Assembly (NCBI RefSeq): GCF_027213945.1
Contig: NZ_JAPWGW010000005.1
Coordinates: 124,001-188,000, forward strand
Length of the DNA stretch: 64,000 nt
Direction of reading: 5' to 3'
Source of the DNA: Henriciella marina
Lineage (GTDB): Bacteria; Pseudomonadota; Alphaproteobacteria; Caulobacterales; Hyphomonadaceae
How positions within the stretch are numbered: position 1 is the first letter of the stretch; every line of letters starts with the position of its first letter. The position numbers and the translations under genes were made by a program. This document shows, one piece after another, positions 21,105 to 30,702 of this stretch. Below the pieces are notes generated by a model. That model did not search any database and was not told the origin of the DNA. It was given only the letters and a program-made list of their open reading frames with translations.

Positions 21105-22247
21105 ATGACGCTTCTAACCGAAGAACAGACGATGATTTCTGATATGGCGAAGGGGTTCGCCATGAAGGAGCTTCGCCCGAACGCGGCGAGGTGGGACAAG
21201 GAAGGCAATCTTGATCGCTCCAAGCTGGAAGCGCTCGGAGAGCTTGGCTTTGGCGGCATCTATACGACCGAAGAGCATGGCGGCTCTGGCCTCACGCGGC
21301 TCGACGCGGCGCTGATCTTCGAACAGCTTTCGCGCGGTGACATCAGCCACGCGGCCTTCCTGTCGATCCATAATATGGCGACATGGATGATCGACAGCTT
21401 CGCGCATGACCAGCTGCGCGCGAAATACGTCCCGCGCCTGACGGCCACCGAACTCATCGCCTCCTACTGCCTGACAGAGCCGGGCGCAGGCTCTGATGCG
21501 GCCAGCCTCAAGACGACGGCAAAGCTGGAGGGCGATGAATATGTCCTCAATGGCGCCAAGGTCTTCATTTCAGGTGCTGGCTTTTCGGACGTCTATGTCG
21601 TCATGGCGCGCACCGATGATGGCGGCGCGAAGGGCGTGTCGACCTTCATTGTCGACAAGGATGCGCCGGGGCTTTCTTTCGGCAAGCATGAAGACAAGAT
21701 GGGCTGGCGCGCCCAGCCGACCGCCATGGTCAACTTCGACGACTGCCGCATCCCGGCGACCAACCGTGTTGGCGATGAGGGGCATGGCTTCAAATTCGCC
21801 ATGGCCGGCCTTGATGGCGGACGCCTCAACATTGCAGCGTGCGCGCTTGGCGGGGCGCAGGATGCGCTCGACCGCGCCTTCGCCTATGTGCAGGAGCGCC
21901 AGCAGTTTGGCCGCGCTATCATCGAGTTTCAGGCAACGCAGTTCAAGCTCGCCGATATGGAAACAGAGCTCGCGGCCGCCCGCGCGCTTCTCTATGAGGC
22001 CGCCACCAAGCTCGACAAGAAGACGCCCGACGCGACCAAGTTCTGCGCCATGGCAAAGCGCTTCGTGACGGACACATCCTCCAAGGTCGCCAATGACGCG
22101 CTCCAGCTTCATGGCGGTTACGGCTATCTCGGCGACTATGAAGTCGAGCGCATCGTGCGCGATCTTCGTGTCCACCAGATCCTTGAAGGCACAAATGAAA
22201 TCATGCGCGTCATTGTCGCGCGTGAAATGATGAAAGGCCAGGTATGA
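21105..22247 (+). CDS. acyl-CoA dehydrogenase, probably isobutyryl-CoA dehydrogenase
   Basis: A 380-residue FAD enzyme with the complete ACAD signatures: YCLTEPGAGSDAASLKTTA, the FGRAIIEFQATQFKLADME helix, QLHGGYGYLGDYEVERIVRDLRVHQ, and catalytic-region ILEGTNEIMR. The position between mmsA and the hydroxyisobutyryl-CoA hydrolase points to isobutyryl-CoA to methacrylyl-CoA (valine). Activity on 2-methylbutyryl-CoA is possible. Start 21105 is chosen from the family N-terminus MTLLTEEQ. Its stop overlaps the next start by ATGA. Confidence 0.92.
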   Translation: MTLLTEEQTMISDMAKGFAMKELRPNAARWDKEGNLDRSKLEALGELGFGGIYTTEEHGGSGLTRLDAALIFEQLSRGDISHAAFLSIHNMATWMIDSFAHDQLRAKYVPRLTATELIASYCLTEPGAGSDAASLKTTAKLEGDEYVLNGAKVFISGAGFSDVYVVMARTDDGGAKGVSTFIVDKDAPGLSFGKHEDKMGWRAQPTAMVNFDDCRIPATNRVGDEGHGFKFAMAGLDGGRLNIAACALGGAQDALDRAFAYVQERQQFGRAIIEFQATQFKLADMETELAAARALLYEAATKLDKKTPDATKFCAMAKRFVTDTSSKVANDALQLHGGYGYLGDYEVERIVRDLRVHQILEGTNEIMRVIVAREMMKGQV

Positions 22248-23269
22248 GCGATCAAGTCATTATCGCCCGCAAAGAGGGCCGGGCAGGGCGGATCACGCTG
22301 AACCGCCCGAAGGCGCTCCATTCCCTCAATCAGGAAATGTGCGATCTGATGATCGAGGCGCTTCTGGCCTGGCGGGATGACGATGCGGTTGAGCTGGTCA
22401 TTGTCGATCATCTCGAAGACACGCGCGGCTTCTGCGCAGGCGGTGACATCCGCATGCTGCAGGATTCCGGCAAGGCCGATGGCAAGGAAGCGCAGGCTTT
22501 CTTCGCGGCTGAATACCGCCTCAACACGCTGATTGAGGAATATCCAAAGCCCTACGTCGCTATCATTGATGGCGTCACCATGGGCGGCGGCGTTGGTATC
22601 TCCGTGCATGGCGATGTGCGCGTCGCAACGCCCAACACGACCTTCGCCATGCCTGAAAGCGGCATTGGCCTTTTCCCGGATGTCGGCGGTGGCTGGTTTC
22701 TGCCGCGTCTCAAGGGAGAGCTTGGCCAGTGGCTGGCCCTCACGGGTGCGCGCCTCAAGGGTAAGGATGTCCTCGCCGCAGGTGTTGCGACGCACTTCAC
22801 TGAGGACGCGACCGGCCTTGCTGCGAAGCTTGCAAAACAGGGTCTTTCCGCTCTGGATGGGCTGGAACAGTCGGCAGAAGGCAGCTTTGCCGAACACCTG
22901 TCTGAGATCGATGGCTGCTTCGGTAAGGACACGGTCGAGGAGATCATCTCCTGCCTCGAAGTGGGCAGTGAGTGGGCCCAGAAACAGGCCGAGACGCTGA
23001 AGACCAAATCACCGCTCACGCTGAAAGTAGCGCATCGCCAGCTGCGCGAGGGCGGCAAACTCACTGATTTCCGCGAGAACATGAAGATGGAGTACCGGAT
23101 CGGGTCCCGCATGGTCTGTACCGAGAACTTCATCGAGGGCGTGCGCGCCGTCCTCGTGGACCGCGACAATGACCCCAAATGGGTCCCGGCCGATCTGGCC
23201 TCAGTGGATGAGAAGCTGGTCGACAGCTTCTTCGCGCCGCTAGGGGCAGACGAGCTTACATTTCTCTAG
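22244..23269 (+). CDS. 3-hydroxyisobutyryl-CoA hydrolase
   Basis: A 341-residue member of the crotonase fold (ECH_2 subfamily). Motifs seen: RITLNRPKALHSLNQEM, the oxyanion-hole segment RGFCAGGDIRML, MGGGVGISVHGD, and the hydrolase-type PESGIGLFPDVGGGWFLPRL with Glu and Asp in place. The C-terminal extension (FRENMKMEYRIGSRM...FIEGVRAVLVDRDNDPKW) distinguishes it from enoyl-CoA hydratases. It removes CoA from 3-hydroxyisobutyryl-CoA in valine degradation. Translation is coupled to the dehydrogenase by the ATGA overlap. No separate methacrylyl-CoA hydratase was found in the window. Confidence 0.92.
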   Translation: MSDQVIIARKEGRAGRITLNRPKALHSLNQEMCDLMIEALLAWRDDDAVELVIVDHLEDTRGFCAGGDIRMLQDSGKADGKEAQAFFAAEYRLNTLIEEYPKPYVAIIDGVTMGGGVGISVHGDVRVATPNTTFAMPESGIGLFPDVGGGWFLPRLKGELGQWLALTGARLKGKDVLAAGVATHFTEDATGLAAKLAKQGLSALDGLEQSAEGSFAEHLSEIDGCFGKDTVEEIISCLEVGSEWAQKQAETLKTKSPLTLKVAHRQLREGGKLTDFRENMKMEYRIGSRMVCTENFIEGVRAVLVDRDNDPKWVPADLASVDEKLVDSFFAPLGADELTFL

Positions 23270-23284
23270 GGAGGAGACCCCACC

Positions 23285-24175
23285 ATGACGAAGATTGCAT
23301 TCATTGGCCTCGGCAATATGGGCTCCGGCATGTGCGCCAACCTCGCCAAGGCGGGCCATGACGTACAAGCCTTCGACCTCAACGCAGACGCGGTGAAAGC
23401 CGCTGTCGCGGCTGGGGCGAAAGCAGCTGCAACCGTCGGCGAGGCAGTGAGCGATGTGGATGTCGTGGTTTCCATGCTGCCAGCCGGCAAGCACGTCCAT
23501 CAGGTCTATTTCGGCGATGACGGTGTCACGGCGCACGCGAAACAGGGCACACTCTTTCTCGATTGTTCAACCATCGCTGTTGAAGAAGCGCGCGATGCTG
23601 CCGCAAAAGCGGCAGAGGCGGGCTTCTCCTATATGGACGCGCCCGTGTCCGGCGGTGTCGCGGCTGCCGAGGCTGGCTCACTGACCTTCATGGTGGGTGG
23701 CCCCAAGGACGGCTTCGAGAAGGCAAAGCCGGTTCTCGATGTCATGGGCAAGAACGTTTTTCACGCGGGCGACCCCGGCAATGGGCAGGTCGCCAAGATC
23801 GCCAATAACATGCTGCTCGGCATTTCCATGATCGGCACATGCGAGGCGTTCAACCTTGCTGAAAAGCTCGGCCTTGATGCGCAGACCTTCTTCGACATCT
23901 CGTCCACCGCGTCCGGTCAGTGCTGGTCGATGACGAGCTATTGCCCTACGCCAGGACCTGTCTCCACCGCACCGTCGAACCGCGGCTATCAGCCAGGCTT
24001 CGCGGTCGCCATGATGCTAAAGGATCTGCGGCTTGCCATGGGCGCAGGCGATGATGTCGGCGCCGATACACCGCTCGGCAATCACGCCCAGCAGATTTAC
24101 GCAAAGCTGGACGAAGATGGCTTCGGCGATATCGACTTTTCCGGCGTGATGCGGCGCCTCAAAGGCGAGCTTTAG
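23285..24175 (+). CDS. mmsB: 3-hydroxyisobutyrate dehydrogenase
   Basis: A 296-residue NAD-dependent beta-hydroxyacid dehydrogenase. It has the Rossmann motif FIGLGNMGSGM at the N-terminus, the substrate signature DAPVSGGVAAAEAGSLTFMVGG (about 118-139), and the catalytic Lys in GNGQVAKIANNM. It converts 3-hydroxyisobutyrate to methylmalonate semialdehyde, the MmsA substrate. It is the last gene of the operon, 15 bases after the hydrolase with GGGAGGAG before the ATG. Its 3' end overlaps the convergent tamB by 4 bases, with no terminator between. Confidence 0.94.
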   Translation: MTKIAFIGLGNMGSGMCANLAKAGHDVQAFDLNADAVKAAVAAGAKAAATVGEAVSDVDVVVSMLPAGKHVHQVYFGDDGVTAHAKQGTLFLDCSTIAVEEARDAAAKAAEAGFSYMDAPVSGGVAAAEAGSLTFMVGGPKDGFEKAKPVLDVMGKNVFHAGDPGNGQVAKIANNMLLGISMIGTCEAFNLAEKLGLDAQTFFDISSTASGQCWSMTSYCPTPGPVSTAPSNRGYQPGFAVAMMLKDLRLAMGAGDDVGADTPLGNHAQQIYAKLDEDGFGDIDFSGVMRRLKGEL

Positions 24176-27100
24176 TCCTTCTTGCCGCTACCTGGATCAT
24201 CGAAATCCCGCGTCCACTGGACGGAGAGTTCCTGACCTTGCTCTTCACCTGTATTGGTGGCGGCCTCGACTTCGATATTTTCGATCGGCTCCCACTCGAT
24301 GGCAATTCCAGGCGCGCCGGTCGCGCCTGAGCGCACCTCAAGATAGACATTGTCGGTAAGGTACTTGCCGCTCGTCACCTCCACGCCGCCGCTGGCACCG
24401 CTGCCGACATCGAACGTGTCGAGGCCCAGCGCGGTCTCGATGCCGCCGAGAAGATCGAAGCCACCGCCACCGGAAAGTTGGGCTAGGGCCGCTGCAAGCC
24501 GCGCCGTTTCCAGCGCAGTCAGCTGAGTCGGGGAGCGACCGAACAGCACCCGCGAGAGCACTTCGTCTTCCGGCAGCACAGGCTCTGAGGTGAGCTCAAT
24601 TTCGGGCCGTGACACGGTGCCGACCACGTTCAGGATGGCGGTAATGTCGTCGCGCGTCTCATGCTCTGCGCGGACGGAAAGGCGGCTTTCACCGAGATCT
24701 GGCGCCAGCCGGACCGTGCTTTCCCCAAACTCGAACCGCTTGCCGATGAGGTCAAACCGGCCGCGCACGATTTCTGCCTGACCGGTGATGATCGGGCTGC
24801 CAATCGGGCCCTCAATGTCGGCATCGAGGGCAAGCTCTGCATTGACGCCGCGCCCGCTAATGTCGATCCGGCCAGGCGCGTTCAGGCTGATATCGAGACG
24901 GGTAGCCGCCTCCTCGACGTCCTCCTCTTCTTCTTCTTCACCCGGCTGTCGGAAAGTCACGTCCAGCGTCGGCGGACCGCCCTGCGGCAGGTTGGCGAGA
25001 TTGATGGAGCCTTCATCGACTGTGAGGTCCCCTGTAATTTCGAACAGGTCAGGCTGCTGGTTCAGCGACAGCGTCCCGCTTACCGTTGCAGAGCCCTCGC
25101 GCCGCTCGGTGACGACGAGGCGGTTGGCACGGATCTCGACATCGCTGCGGCCAGAACCATCGACGGCCATTGAGCCGCTGCCTTCAAGCGTGCCGCCGGA
25201 CCGACCACGCGCGGCAAAGCTCGCCAGCGTGACGGTGCCGCTACCAAGACGCGCATCGGCGGAAATCCGGTTGAGCACCATGCCAAGGTCGCCATGCTCG
25301 AAAACACCGTCGGAGAACTGCACCGTACCCGAAAAGCTCTCATTCAGGCTTGGCAGGTCGCCCGACAGGTCGGCATCAACCACGCCTTGCAGCACCATTT
25401 GCGGGGGGATGAAGAGCGCGGCAATTGCTTCTATCTGACCGCTGGCATTGGCGGAGAAAGGCATGCTGGCGCCTGACACAGGCTGAATGAATGGTGCGTT
25501 TTCAAATGTGTTCACGGGCACCTGAATCGTCGCGCGTGCCTCTAGCGATTTATTGTCCAGCGCGCGAAGCGCAAGATCCAGCAGGTCCGATTGCAGGGTG
25601 CCACTGACAAACAGGTCAACCGGCGGCAGGTCAGTTCCTGGCCGCGCCACGCCGCGCATTTCCGCTTCAATCGGGCCACTGAGTCCACCTTCGGCCGTTT
25701 CGTCAAAGGCGAGAGAGAGGTCTAGCGCGCCGTCCAGCGCCGGGCGACCGATCAGAACCAGAAGCGGGGCCAGGTTGAGCCCGTCTGCAGATGCGCGCAG
25801 CTGCGTGTTTCCGCGCGTGGTGAGGCTGGCAGAAACTGAACCGCCGAGCGCAGCGAGCTCTGTCGACGCCTTCATGCCATCTTCAAACGAGGCGTAGCGA
25901 AGCGGCTCCTGCGTCACCAGGGTTAGCTCCCCAAGACTGGCGTCCACACCTGCCACCAGTTCAGTCGCGCCGCTTGTCAGGCCACTCAGATTGCCATCCA
26001 CGTTCAGCAGCGTTCGATAGGACAGACCGTCAACTTCTGTGCTGCCATCCATCTCTACGATGAAATCAGCATCGTCCGGCGTGCCAGTCGCCCGGATGAC
26101 GAGCGCATCGGCGCGTGTCGGTCCAGCCGCCACCTCTTCCAGCGTTGCATCTATTGTAAGGGCTTCACCTTCGATGAAGGCACTCGCATCGATGCGGCGG
26201 GCGGGAAGGCCGTCAGGCAGCTCGCCGCGTACATTTGCTTCACCGCGCATCGCGCCAAGCTCGCCGCCAGACCCGCTGATCGTCGCGTTCGCCGTCAGTG
26301 GCCCCCAGCTTGCTTCCAGCCCGTCCACCTGCCAGTCAGCCCCATTGATGGCGACGCCTGTCTCGATATCGAGCGGACCATTGGTCGTGCCCGCGCCAAG
26401 CGAAACAGAAGCATTGATCGTGCTGCCGCCATAAGTGCCATCAGCGGCAAGGGCGATATCCGTAAAGGTGAAGCTCTCGCTGGCAAGCTGCGGGGCATTC
26501 AGGTTCACGACGAAATCCATAGCGTCGAGCGTGCCCGAAACGTCGGCGCGACCGCTCACACTATCGAGCGCATAGCCTGCCACAGCCGCCTCACCAGCCT
26601 GAAGCTGGAGCGACGCCGATATCGCCTGCTCGCTGCTCAACCGGCCAGACCCGTCCAATGACAGCGTGCCGCTTTCCAGCGAAATCTGGCTGAGATCCAC
26701 CGCATTATCGGGTTGAAGGACGCCGCGCACGTTTACGAGCGCCGAGCCAGTGGCCCAGTCACTCAAGGGGGCTGGCAGGGCGCCAAGCTCGGTTGCATTG
26801 ATGCGCGTATTGAACCGCGTGGAGCCCGCGCCAGCGCGGCTCGCTTCGAAATTACCCTGCAAATTGACCGGTCGCGCCAGCTCAGCCGCATTGCCGTCGA
26901 TCTGGAAGCTGCCCGAGACATTGGCGCTAAGCGATGGCGCCAAGGTGATATCGCCCTGAGCGGCAATGCGGCCTGCGCGTCCCCGAATGACCGTCTCGCG
27001 CAGGTCGATCGTTCTCTGCGCGATATCGTAGTCGCCATTCAACACGAGGACCGGCGCGCGACCTGCAATCTGTCCAAGCGTGCCCGGTAGGGCCGCGCCT

Positions 27101-28374
27101 GCAGCGGTCAGCGTCGTGCGCACGCTCGCGAGACGCTCGCGATAGGTGGCCGTCATCGGGCCGGACACGGTCTCCGCCTCGAATGATGGCACATCCACAC
27201 TCAACGCCCGCACATCGCCGTCGAACCGCGCTGTGCCGCCTGCATAGACGAGCACGCCGTCAACCATGGCTTCGCCGACCGACAGATTCTCGACATTGGC
27301 ATACCGGGTCGGATTGTCCGCCGTCAGCCGCAGGTCCGCGCGATAGCCGCCTCCCTCGGCCCGCTGCGCAATCGCGCTTAGCTCCAGGCCATCAGCCATG
27401 GCGGTGATGTCCAGTGTAAGGCCCGTCTCGCCGCGGGACAGATCGCCCTCAATAGTCAGCGTTTCGCCCAGCGTTTTAGCGATCTGCCGTGTGAGCGGGT
27501 GAAGCGCTGGCTGGATATCTGACTGGAAGCTGATGATCTGGTCGCGCGCCTCTGCATCGAGGGTAACAAGCGATGCCCCGCCAATTTCGATATCGGCATC
27601 GGCCCGCCAGTCGTTCAGCGCACCTTCCGTGCCGAGTTTGGCCGATATCGACTGATCGGGGTCAAGCCGGGCGAGGCTTGCAAACAGACCGCCAGCTGGC
27701 CCGTCCAATGCCAGTTCTCCCTGAACCCGGAAGTCGTCTGACCAGGTAAGATCAGCCAGCAGCTCATCTCCATTGCCATCCAGCGGGACGACAGCCATCT
27801 CGGACCGCCCGCCATCGCGCCCGACACGACCTTGCGCCTGAATGTTCAGGGAAAGGGTGCGCGGGATGACGCCTGCATCTGTTCGAAGTTCTCCAATCCG
27901 CAACCGCCCAAGTTCGCCAGCGCGCAGTGGCATAGATCCGCCAGAGGAAGGTTCATTTTCGGATGTCTGGAGCACGGGGCGGCGCAGGACATGGATAAGG
28001 TCTGCTTCCAGCGCTTCGATGGTGAGAGCACGCTTGCGCAGGTCGAATGGCTTCCAGTCTGCCAGCAAATTTTCCGCGATCAGCCAGATTCCATCTTCGT
28101 CGGCTACCGTGAGACGATCGATCCGAAATGTACCGAGCAGGTCGCCTGACAGGCCTTCGACTTCGATTTCCTGACCGGATGGGTCGGCCGCCTCGATCCG
28201 TGTTTCCACGAACTCACGGCCAAAGCCGGACTGCGCTGCGTATCTCGCGGCCAGGACAAGAACGATGATCAGCGCCAGAAGCACACCGAGCAGGATCGCC
28301 GACCATTTCAGGAGACGGCGCGTCAGGCTCCGCTTACCGGCGGGCTGGTTTGGTGTCGGGTCAGTCGTACTCAT
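24172..28374 (-). CDS. tamB: translocation and assembly module protein TamB
   Basis: A 1400-residue envelope protein with one N-terminal membrane anchor (about residues 22-46) followed by a very long, regularly patterned beta structure that bridges the periplasm. The C-terminal DUF490/TamB domain (about 1050-1400) is recognisable, including RFDLIGKRFEFGESTVRLAP, GTVSRPEIELTSEP and DEVLSRVLFGRS. TamB works with TamA in outer-membrane protein assembly and is a member of the AsmA-like group linked to phospholipid transport. An acidic EEEEEDVEEA tract (about 1145) is unusual. It starts in a TAATG overlap with tamA. Confidence 0.92.
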   Translation of the reverse strand: MSTTDPTPNQPAGKRSLTRRLLKWSAILLGVLLALIIVLVLAARYAAQSGFGREFVETRIEAADPSGQEIEVEGLSGDLLGTFRIDRLTVADEDGIWLIAENLLADWKPFDLRKRALTIEALEADLIHVLRRPVLQTSENEPSSGGSMPLRAGELGRLRIGELRTDAGVIPRTLSLNIQAQGRVGRDGGRSEMAVVPLDGNGDELLADLTWSDDFRVQGELALDGPAGGLFASLARLDPDQSISAKLGTEGALNDWRADADIEIGGASLVTLDAEARDQIISFQSDIQPALHPLTRQIAKTLGETLTIEGDLSRGETGLTLDITAMADGLELSAIAQRAEGGGYRADLRLTADNPTRYANVENLSVGEAMVDGVLVYAGGTARFDGDVRALSVDVPSFEAETVSGPMTATYRERLASVRTTLTAAGAALPGTLGQIAGRAPVLVLNGDYDIAQRTIDLRETVIRGRAGRIAAQGDITLAPSLSANVSGSFQIDGNAAELARPVNLQGNFEASRAGAGSTRFNTRINATELGALPAPLSDWATGSALVNVRGVLQPDNAVDLSQISLESGTLSLDGSGRLSSEQAISASLQLQAGEAAVAGYALDSVSGRADVSGTLDAMDFVVNLNAPQLASESFTFTDIALAADGTYGGSTINASVSLGAGTTNGPLDIETGVAINGADWQVDGLEASWGPLTANATISGSGGELGAMRGEANVRGELPDGLPARRIDASAFIEGEALTIDATLEEVAAGPTRADALVIRATGTPDDADFIVEMDGSTEVDGLSYRTLLNVDGNLSGLTSGATELVAGVDASLGELTLVTQEPLRYASFEDGMKASTELAALGGSVSASLTTRGNTQLRASADGLNLAPLLVLIGRPALDGALDLSLAFDETAEGGLSGPIEAEMRGVARPGTDLPPVDLFVSGTLQSDLLDLALRALDNKSLEARATIQVPVNTFENAPFIQPVSGASMPFSANASGQIEAIAALFIPPQMVLQGVVDADLSGDLPSLNESFSGTVQFSDGVFEHGDLGMVLNRISADARLGSGTVTLASFAARGRSGGTLEGSGSMAVDGSGRSDVEIRANRLVVTERREGSATVSGTLSLNQQPDLFEITGDLTVDEGSINLANLPQGGPPTLDVTFRQPGEEEEEEDVEEAATRLDISLNAPGRIDISGRGVNAELALDADIEGPIGSPIITGQAEIVRGRFDLIGKRFEFGESTVRLAPDLGESRLSVRAEHETRDDITAILNVVGTVSRPEIELTSEPVLPEDEVLSRVLFGRSPTQLTALETARLAAALAQLSGGGGFDLLGGIETALGLDTFDVGSGASGGVEVTSGKYLTDNVYLEVRSGATGAPGIAIEWEPIENIEVEAATNTGEEQGQELSVQWTRDFDDPGSGKKD

Positions 28375-30140
28375 TAAAAGGCCTGACCGATCGAAATGTA
28401 GATCTGGACCGGATCGTCAAAGTCTGTGGGGTTCAACGGTGTCGCCACATCAAGGCGGACTGGGCCGGCAGGCGTGGTGTAGCGAACGCCAATGCCTGCG
28501 CCATAGCGCGCATCGCTGAAGTCGGAGAACTGGCTTGTCGAAACAGCGCCTGCGTCGACGAATGCCACCACGCCGATGTTTGGCCGAACGGCGTAGCGCC
28601 CTTCGATCGAAGCTTCGATGACCGAGGACCCGCCGAGCGGTGTGCCATCGTCGGCGCGCGGCCCGATTGCCTGATAGGCATAACCGCGAACGCTGCCGCC
28701 GCCGCCAGCATAAAAGCGCGTATCAACCGGCAGGTTTTCGACGTCCGCGCCGACCACGGCGCCTGCCTTTAAACGCCCGGCCAGTACAAATTGCCTGTCT
28801 TCGTCGAACGGCACATAGGCACTTACCTGACCGACCGAGCGAACAAACGGGCTGACTTCGTCGCCGAAGGCATAGCTTGGTTCAACCCGCGCATTGGCCC
28901 GCCAGCCTGAGCGTGGGTCCAGAAGGCTATCAGTCTTGTCGAGGCGGGCATCTGCATAGACTGAAACGATCTGAAGGTCGCGCTCGCCATACTCGTCTTC
29001 TTCGTTGGCGATTTCGCCCTGCACGCCATAGGAATAGGTGAATTCCGGGCTCCGCACGACTTCAAAACCAACGCCGGCGAAGACTGCCTGACGGTCATAA
29101 GCATCCGTCGTCTCATTGTTCACGCCGGCTGAGAGGATAAGGCCGCGCCCATATCCGAACTCGTTCGGCCGCCGCCAGATGACTTCCAGGGACTGCTCCA
29201 GTTCGGCAACGGTAAGATCTGCGCTCAACACGTCGCCGCGCCGCGTCAGGTTGCGGCGGGTCAGTTCCGCGTTGAGACCAAAGCCTTCGCTGGTCGAGTA
29301 TTTGCCGCCGAGGCCAACGGAGTTCTGCGGCCGCTCGGTCAGCGTGACGACCACATCGCGGATTTCTTCGCCAGCCTCGGTCTTTCCAGATGCTTCGCTG
29401 GCGAGATCTGCGCGCGCCACCTTGAATATGCGGGTTTCAGCAAGGCGCGTGTTGAATCTCGATAGTTCGGAAGGGTCATAGACGGTGCCAGCCTCATACG
29501 GAACGAGCCGGTTAAGGTAGCTCGCCTTCGTCTTGATATCGCCGTCGGGAAACCGGGTCTCGCCAAAGACGACGCGGGGGCCGGTACGCGTTTCATAGGT
29601 CACGCTCAGTGTTTCGGCGTCGCGGTCGCCCAGGACGCGGCGCTCTTCGACCTCGGCATAGGGATAACCTGCATTGCGCAATTCATTCGTGATCCAGCGC
29701 TCTGCATCGATGACATCGGAAGGGATTGCCGGGCGTCCAGCGCGAACCGGCAGGCCTTCGCGAATACGCGCCTCGTCGGTTTCGCTTGGGTTCGTTCCGA
29801 TGAAGGAAACTTTTACACGGCCAAGCGCAAACCGCGGGCCCGTATCAATACGCAGGCGCGCTTCGGGCGCATCTGTACCCAGAACGGCGAGGTCGATCTG
29901 CGGATCGTAATAGCCTTTACTATTCAGCGCGCTTCGTACGGCTTCAGCGGCACGCCTGCCCTGACGGCGTGCCTCTAGCGCCGTCTGAGGGTCGCTTTCG
30001 TCTGGAAGCGCATCCTGGAGTGTTGATCTCAACTCGTCGCCGGGGCGATCTCCTGCAAACTCGATATCGACTTTCTCTGCTGCAGCAGAGGCCGCCATCG
30101 TCATGAGGACGACAAGCAAAAAGATAAGTCGATTAAACAT
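28374..30140 (-). CDS. tamA: outer-membrane assembly factor TamA (BamA/Omp85 family)
   Basis: A 588-residue Omp85 protein: a signal peptide (residues 1-21, ending SAAA), three POTRA domains (about 25-250), and a 16-strand barrel whose last strand ends YISIGQAF. The Omp85 signature VRGY (GGGSVRGYAYQAIGPR) and the late LDVATPLNP strand are present. The ATG at 30140 is chosen because the signal peptide begins there; longer readings only add a leader without similarity. It partners with tamB directly downstream, overlapping by one base. Confidence 0.92.
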   Translation of the reverse strand: MFNRLIFLLVVLMTMAASAAAEKVDIEFAGDRPGDELRSTLQDALPDESDPQTALEARRQGRRAAEAVRSALNSKGYYDPQIDLAVLGTDAPEARLRIDTGPRFALGRVKVSFIGTNPSETDEARIREGLPVRAGRPAIPSDVIDAERWITNELRNAGYPYAEVEERRVLGDRDAETLSVTYETRTGPRVVFGETRFPDGDIKTKASYLNRLVPYEAGTVYDPSELSRFNTRLAETRIFKVARADLASEASGKTEAGEEIRDVVVTLTERPQNSVGLGGKYSTSEGFGLNAELTRRNLTRRGDVLSADLTVAELEQSLEVIWRRPNEFGYGRGLILSAGVNNETTDAYDRQAVFAGVGFEVVRSPEFTYSYGVQGEIANEEDEYGERDLQIVSVYADARLDKTDSLLDPRSGWRANARVEPSYAFGDEVSPFVRSVGQVSAYVPFDEDRQFVLAGRLKAGAVVGADVENLPVDTRFYAGGGGSVRGYAYQAIGPRADDGTPLGGSSVIEASIEGRYAVRPNIGVVAFVDAGAVSTSQFSDFSDARYGAGIGVRYTTPAGPVRLDVATPLNPTDFDDPVQIYISIGQAF

Positions 30141-30481
30141 CAGTCCCCGGCTCTTTAAGTAACAACCCGGCACCGCCGCGGGCATCTGTTGCCTTGCGAT
30201 GGCGACGATACCCCTAAGCGGTATATTGGCTGCAGTGGAATTCAACGTTGTCTACGTTGTTATGTTTCCGCTTTCGGCGCGCAATTTACAGTTCGGACAT
30301 GTCGAATTGAGCGGACACCTGCCTGTCGTGCGGGCGCTGATCGGCAGCAAAGGCAGAAAGTTTCACGTGAATTTAGAAAGAGATTAGGAAATTGATCGTT
30401 AGATGGCATCAGGCATAGTTGCGACATTGAAAGGTGTATGGCACCAGAGCGGACCTGATTTTCTATCGCTGGGACGAAAAC
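30141..30481. other. intergenic region between tamA and nepR
   Basis: A divergent promoter region of about 340 bases with no supported gene. The only features noted are a short CAACGTTG palindrome and two ACGTTGT copies at 30244-30262. A canonical EcfG promoter (GGAAC-N16/17-CGTT) was looked for and not found; GGAAT followed by CGTT occurs, but with a 13-base spacer. Confidence 0.5.
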
Positions 30482-30661
30482 GTGACAAAGAAAAAGTCGC
30501 CTTCCCGGGAGAACCGCAAATCGCCATCACCCTGGATGAAGGAACCGCCTGTTGGGGAAGCCCTGCGAAAGGCTTATCGGGATGTCGCTGAAGAGCCACT
30601 GCCCGAGCGTCTGCAGGATCTGATCCGGCGCCTGCGAGAGCAGGAAAGAAAAACGGATTGA
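30482..30661 (+). CDS. nepR: NepR-family anti-sigma factor
   Basis: A 59-residue protein with the NepR core VGEALRKAYRDVAEEPLPERLQDLIRRLREQE, the two amphipathic helices that clamp EcfG sigma factors. NepR holds the sigma factor inactive until phosphorylated PhyR displaces it. The GTG at 30482 (after GGGA) gives the usual length; an upstream GTG at 30434 would add 16 residues. The gene directly precedes ecfG, the normal arrangement. PhyR and its histidine kinase are not in this window. The basic, Ser/Lys-rich N-terminus is typical. Confidence 0.85.
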   Translation: MTKKKSPSRENRKSPSPWMKEPPVGEALRKAYRDVAEEPLPERLQDLIRRLREQERKTD

Positions 30662-30702
30662 GGCACGGCAATAGCCGGTTTTCAGGTGTTGGAGTTGGGT
30701 GT

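Noticed and set aside
30232-30256. GGAAT...CGTT upstream of nepR considered as an EcfG promoter
   Set aside because: The spacer is 13 bases instead of 16-17 and the -35 is not GGAAC.
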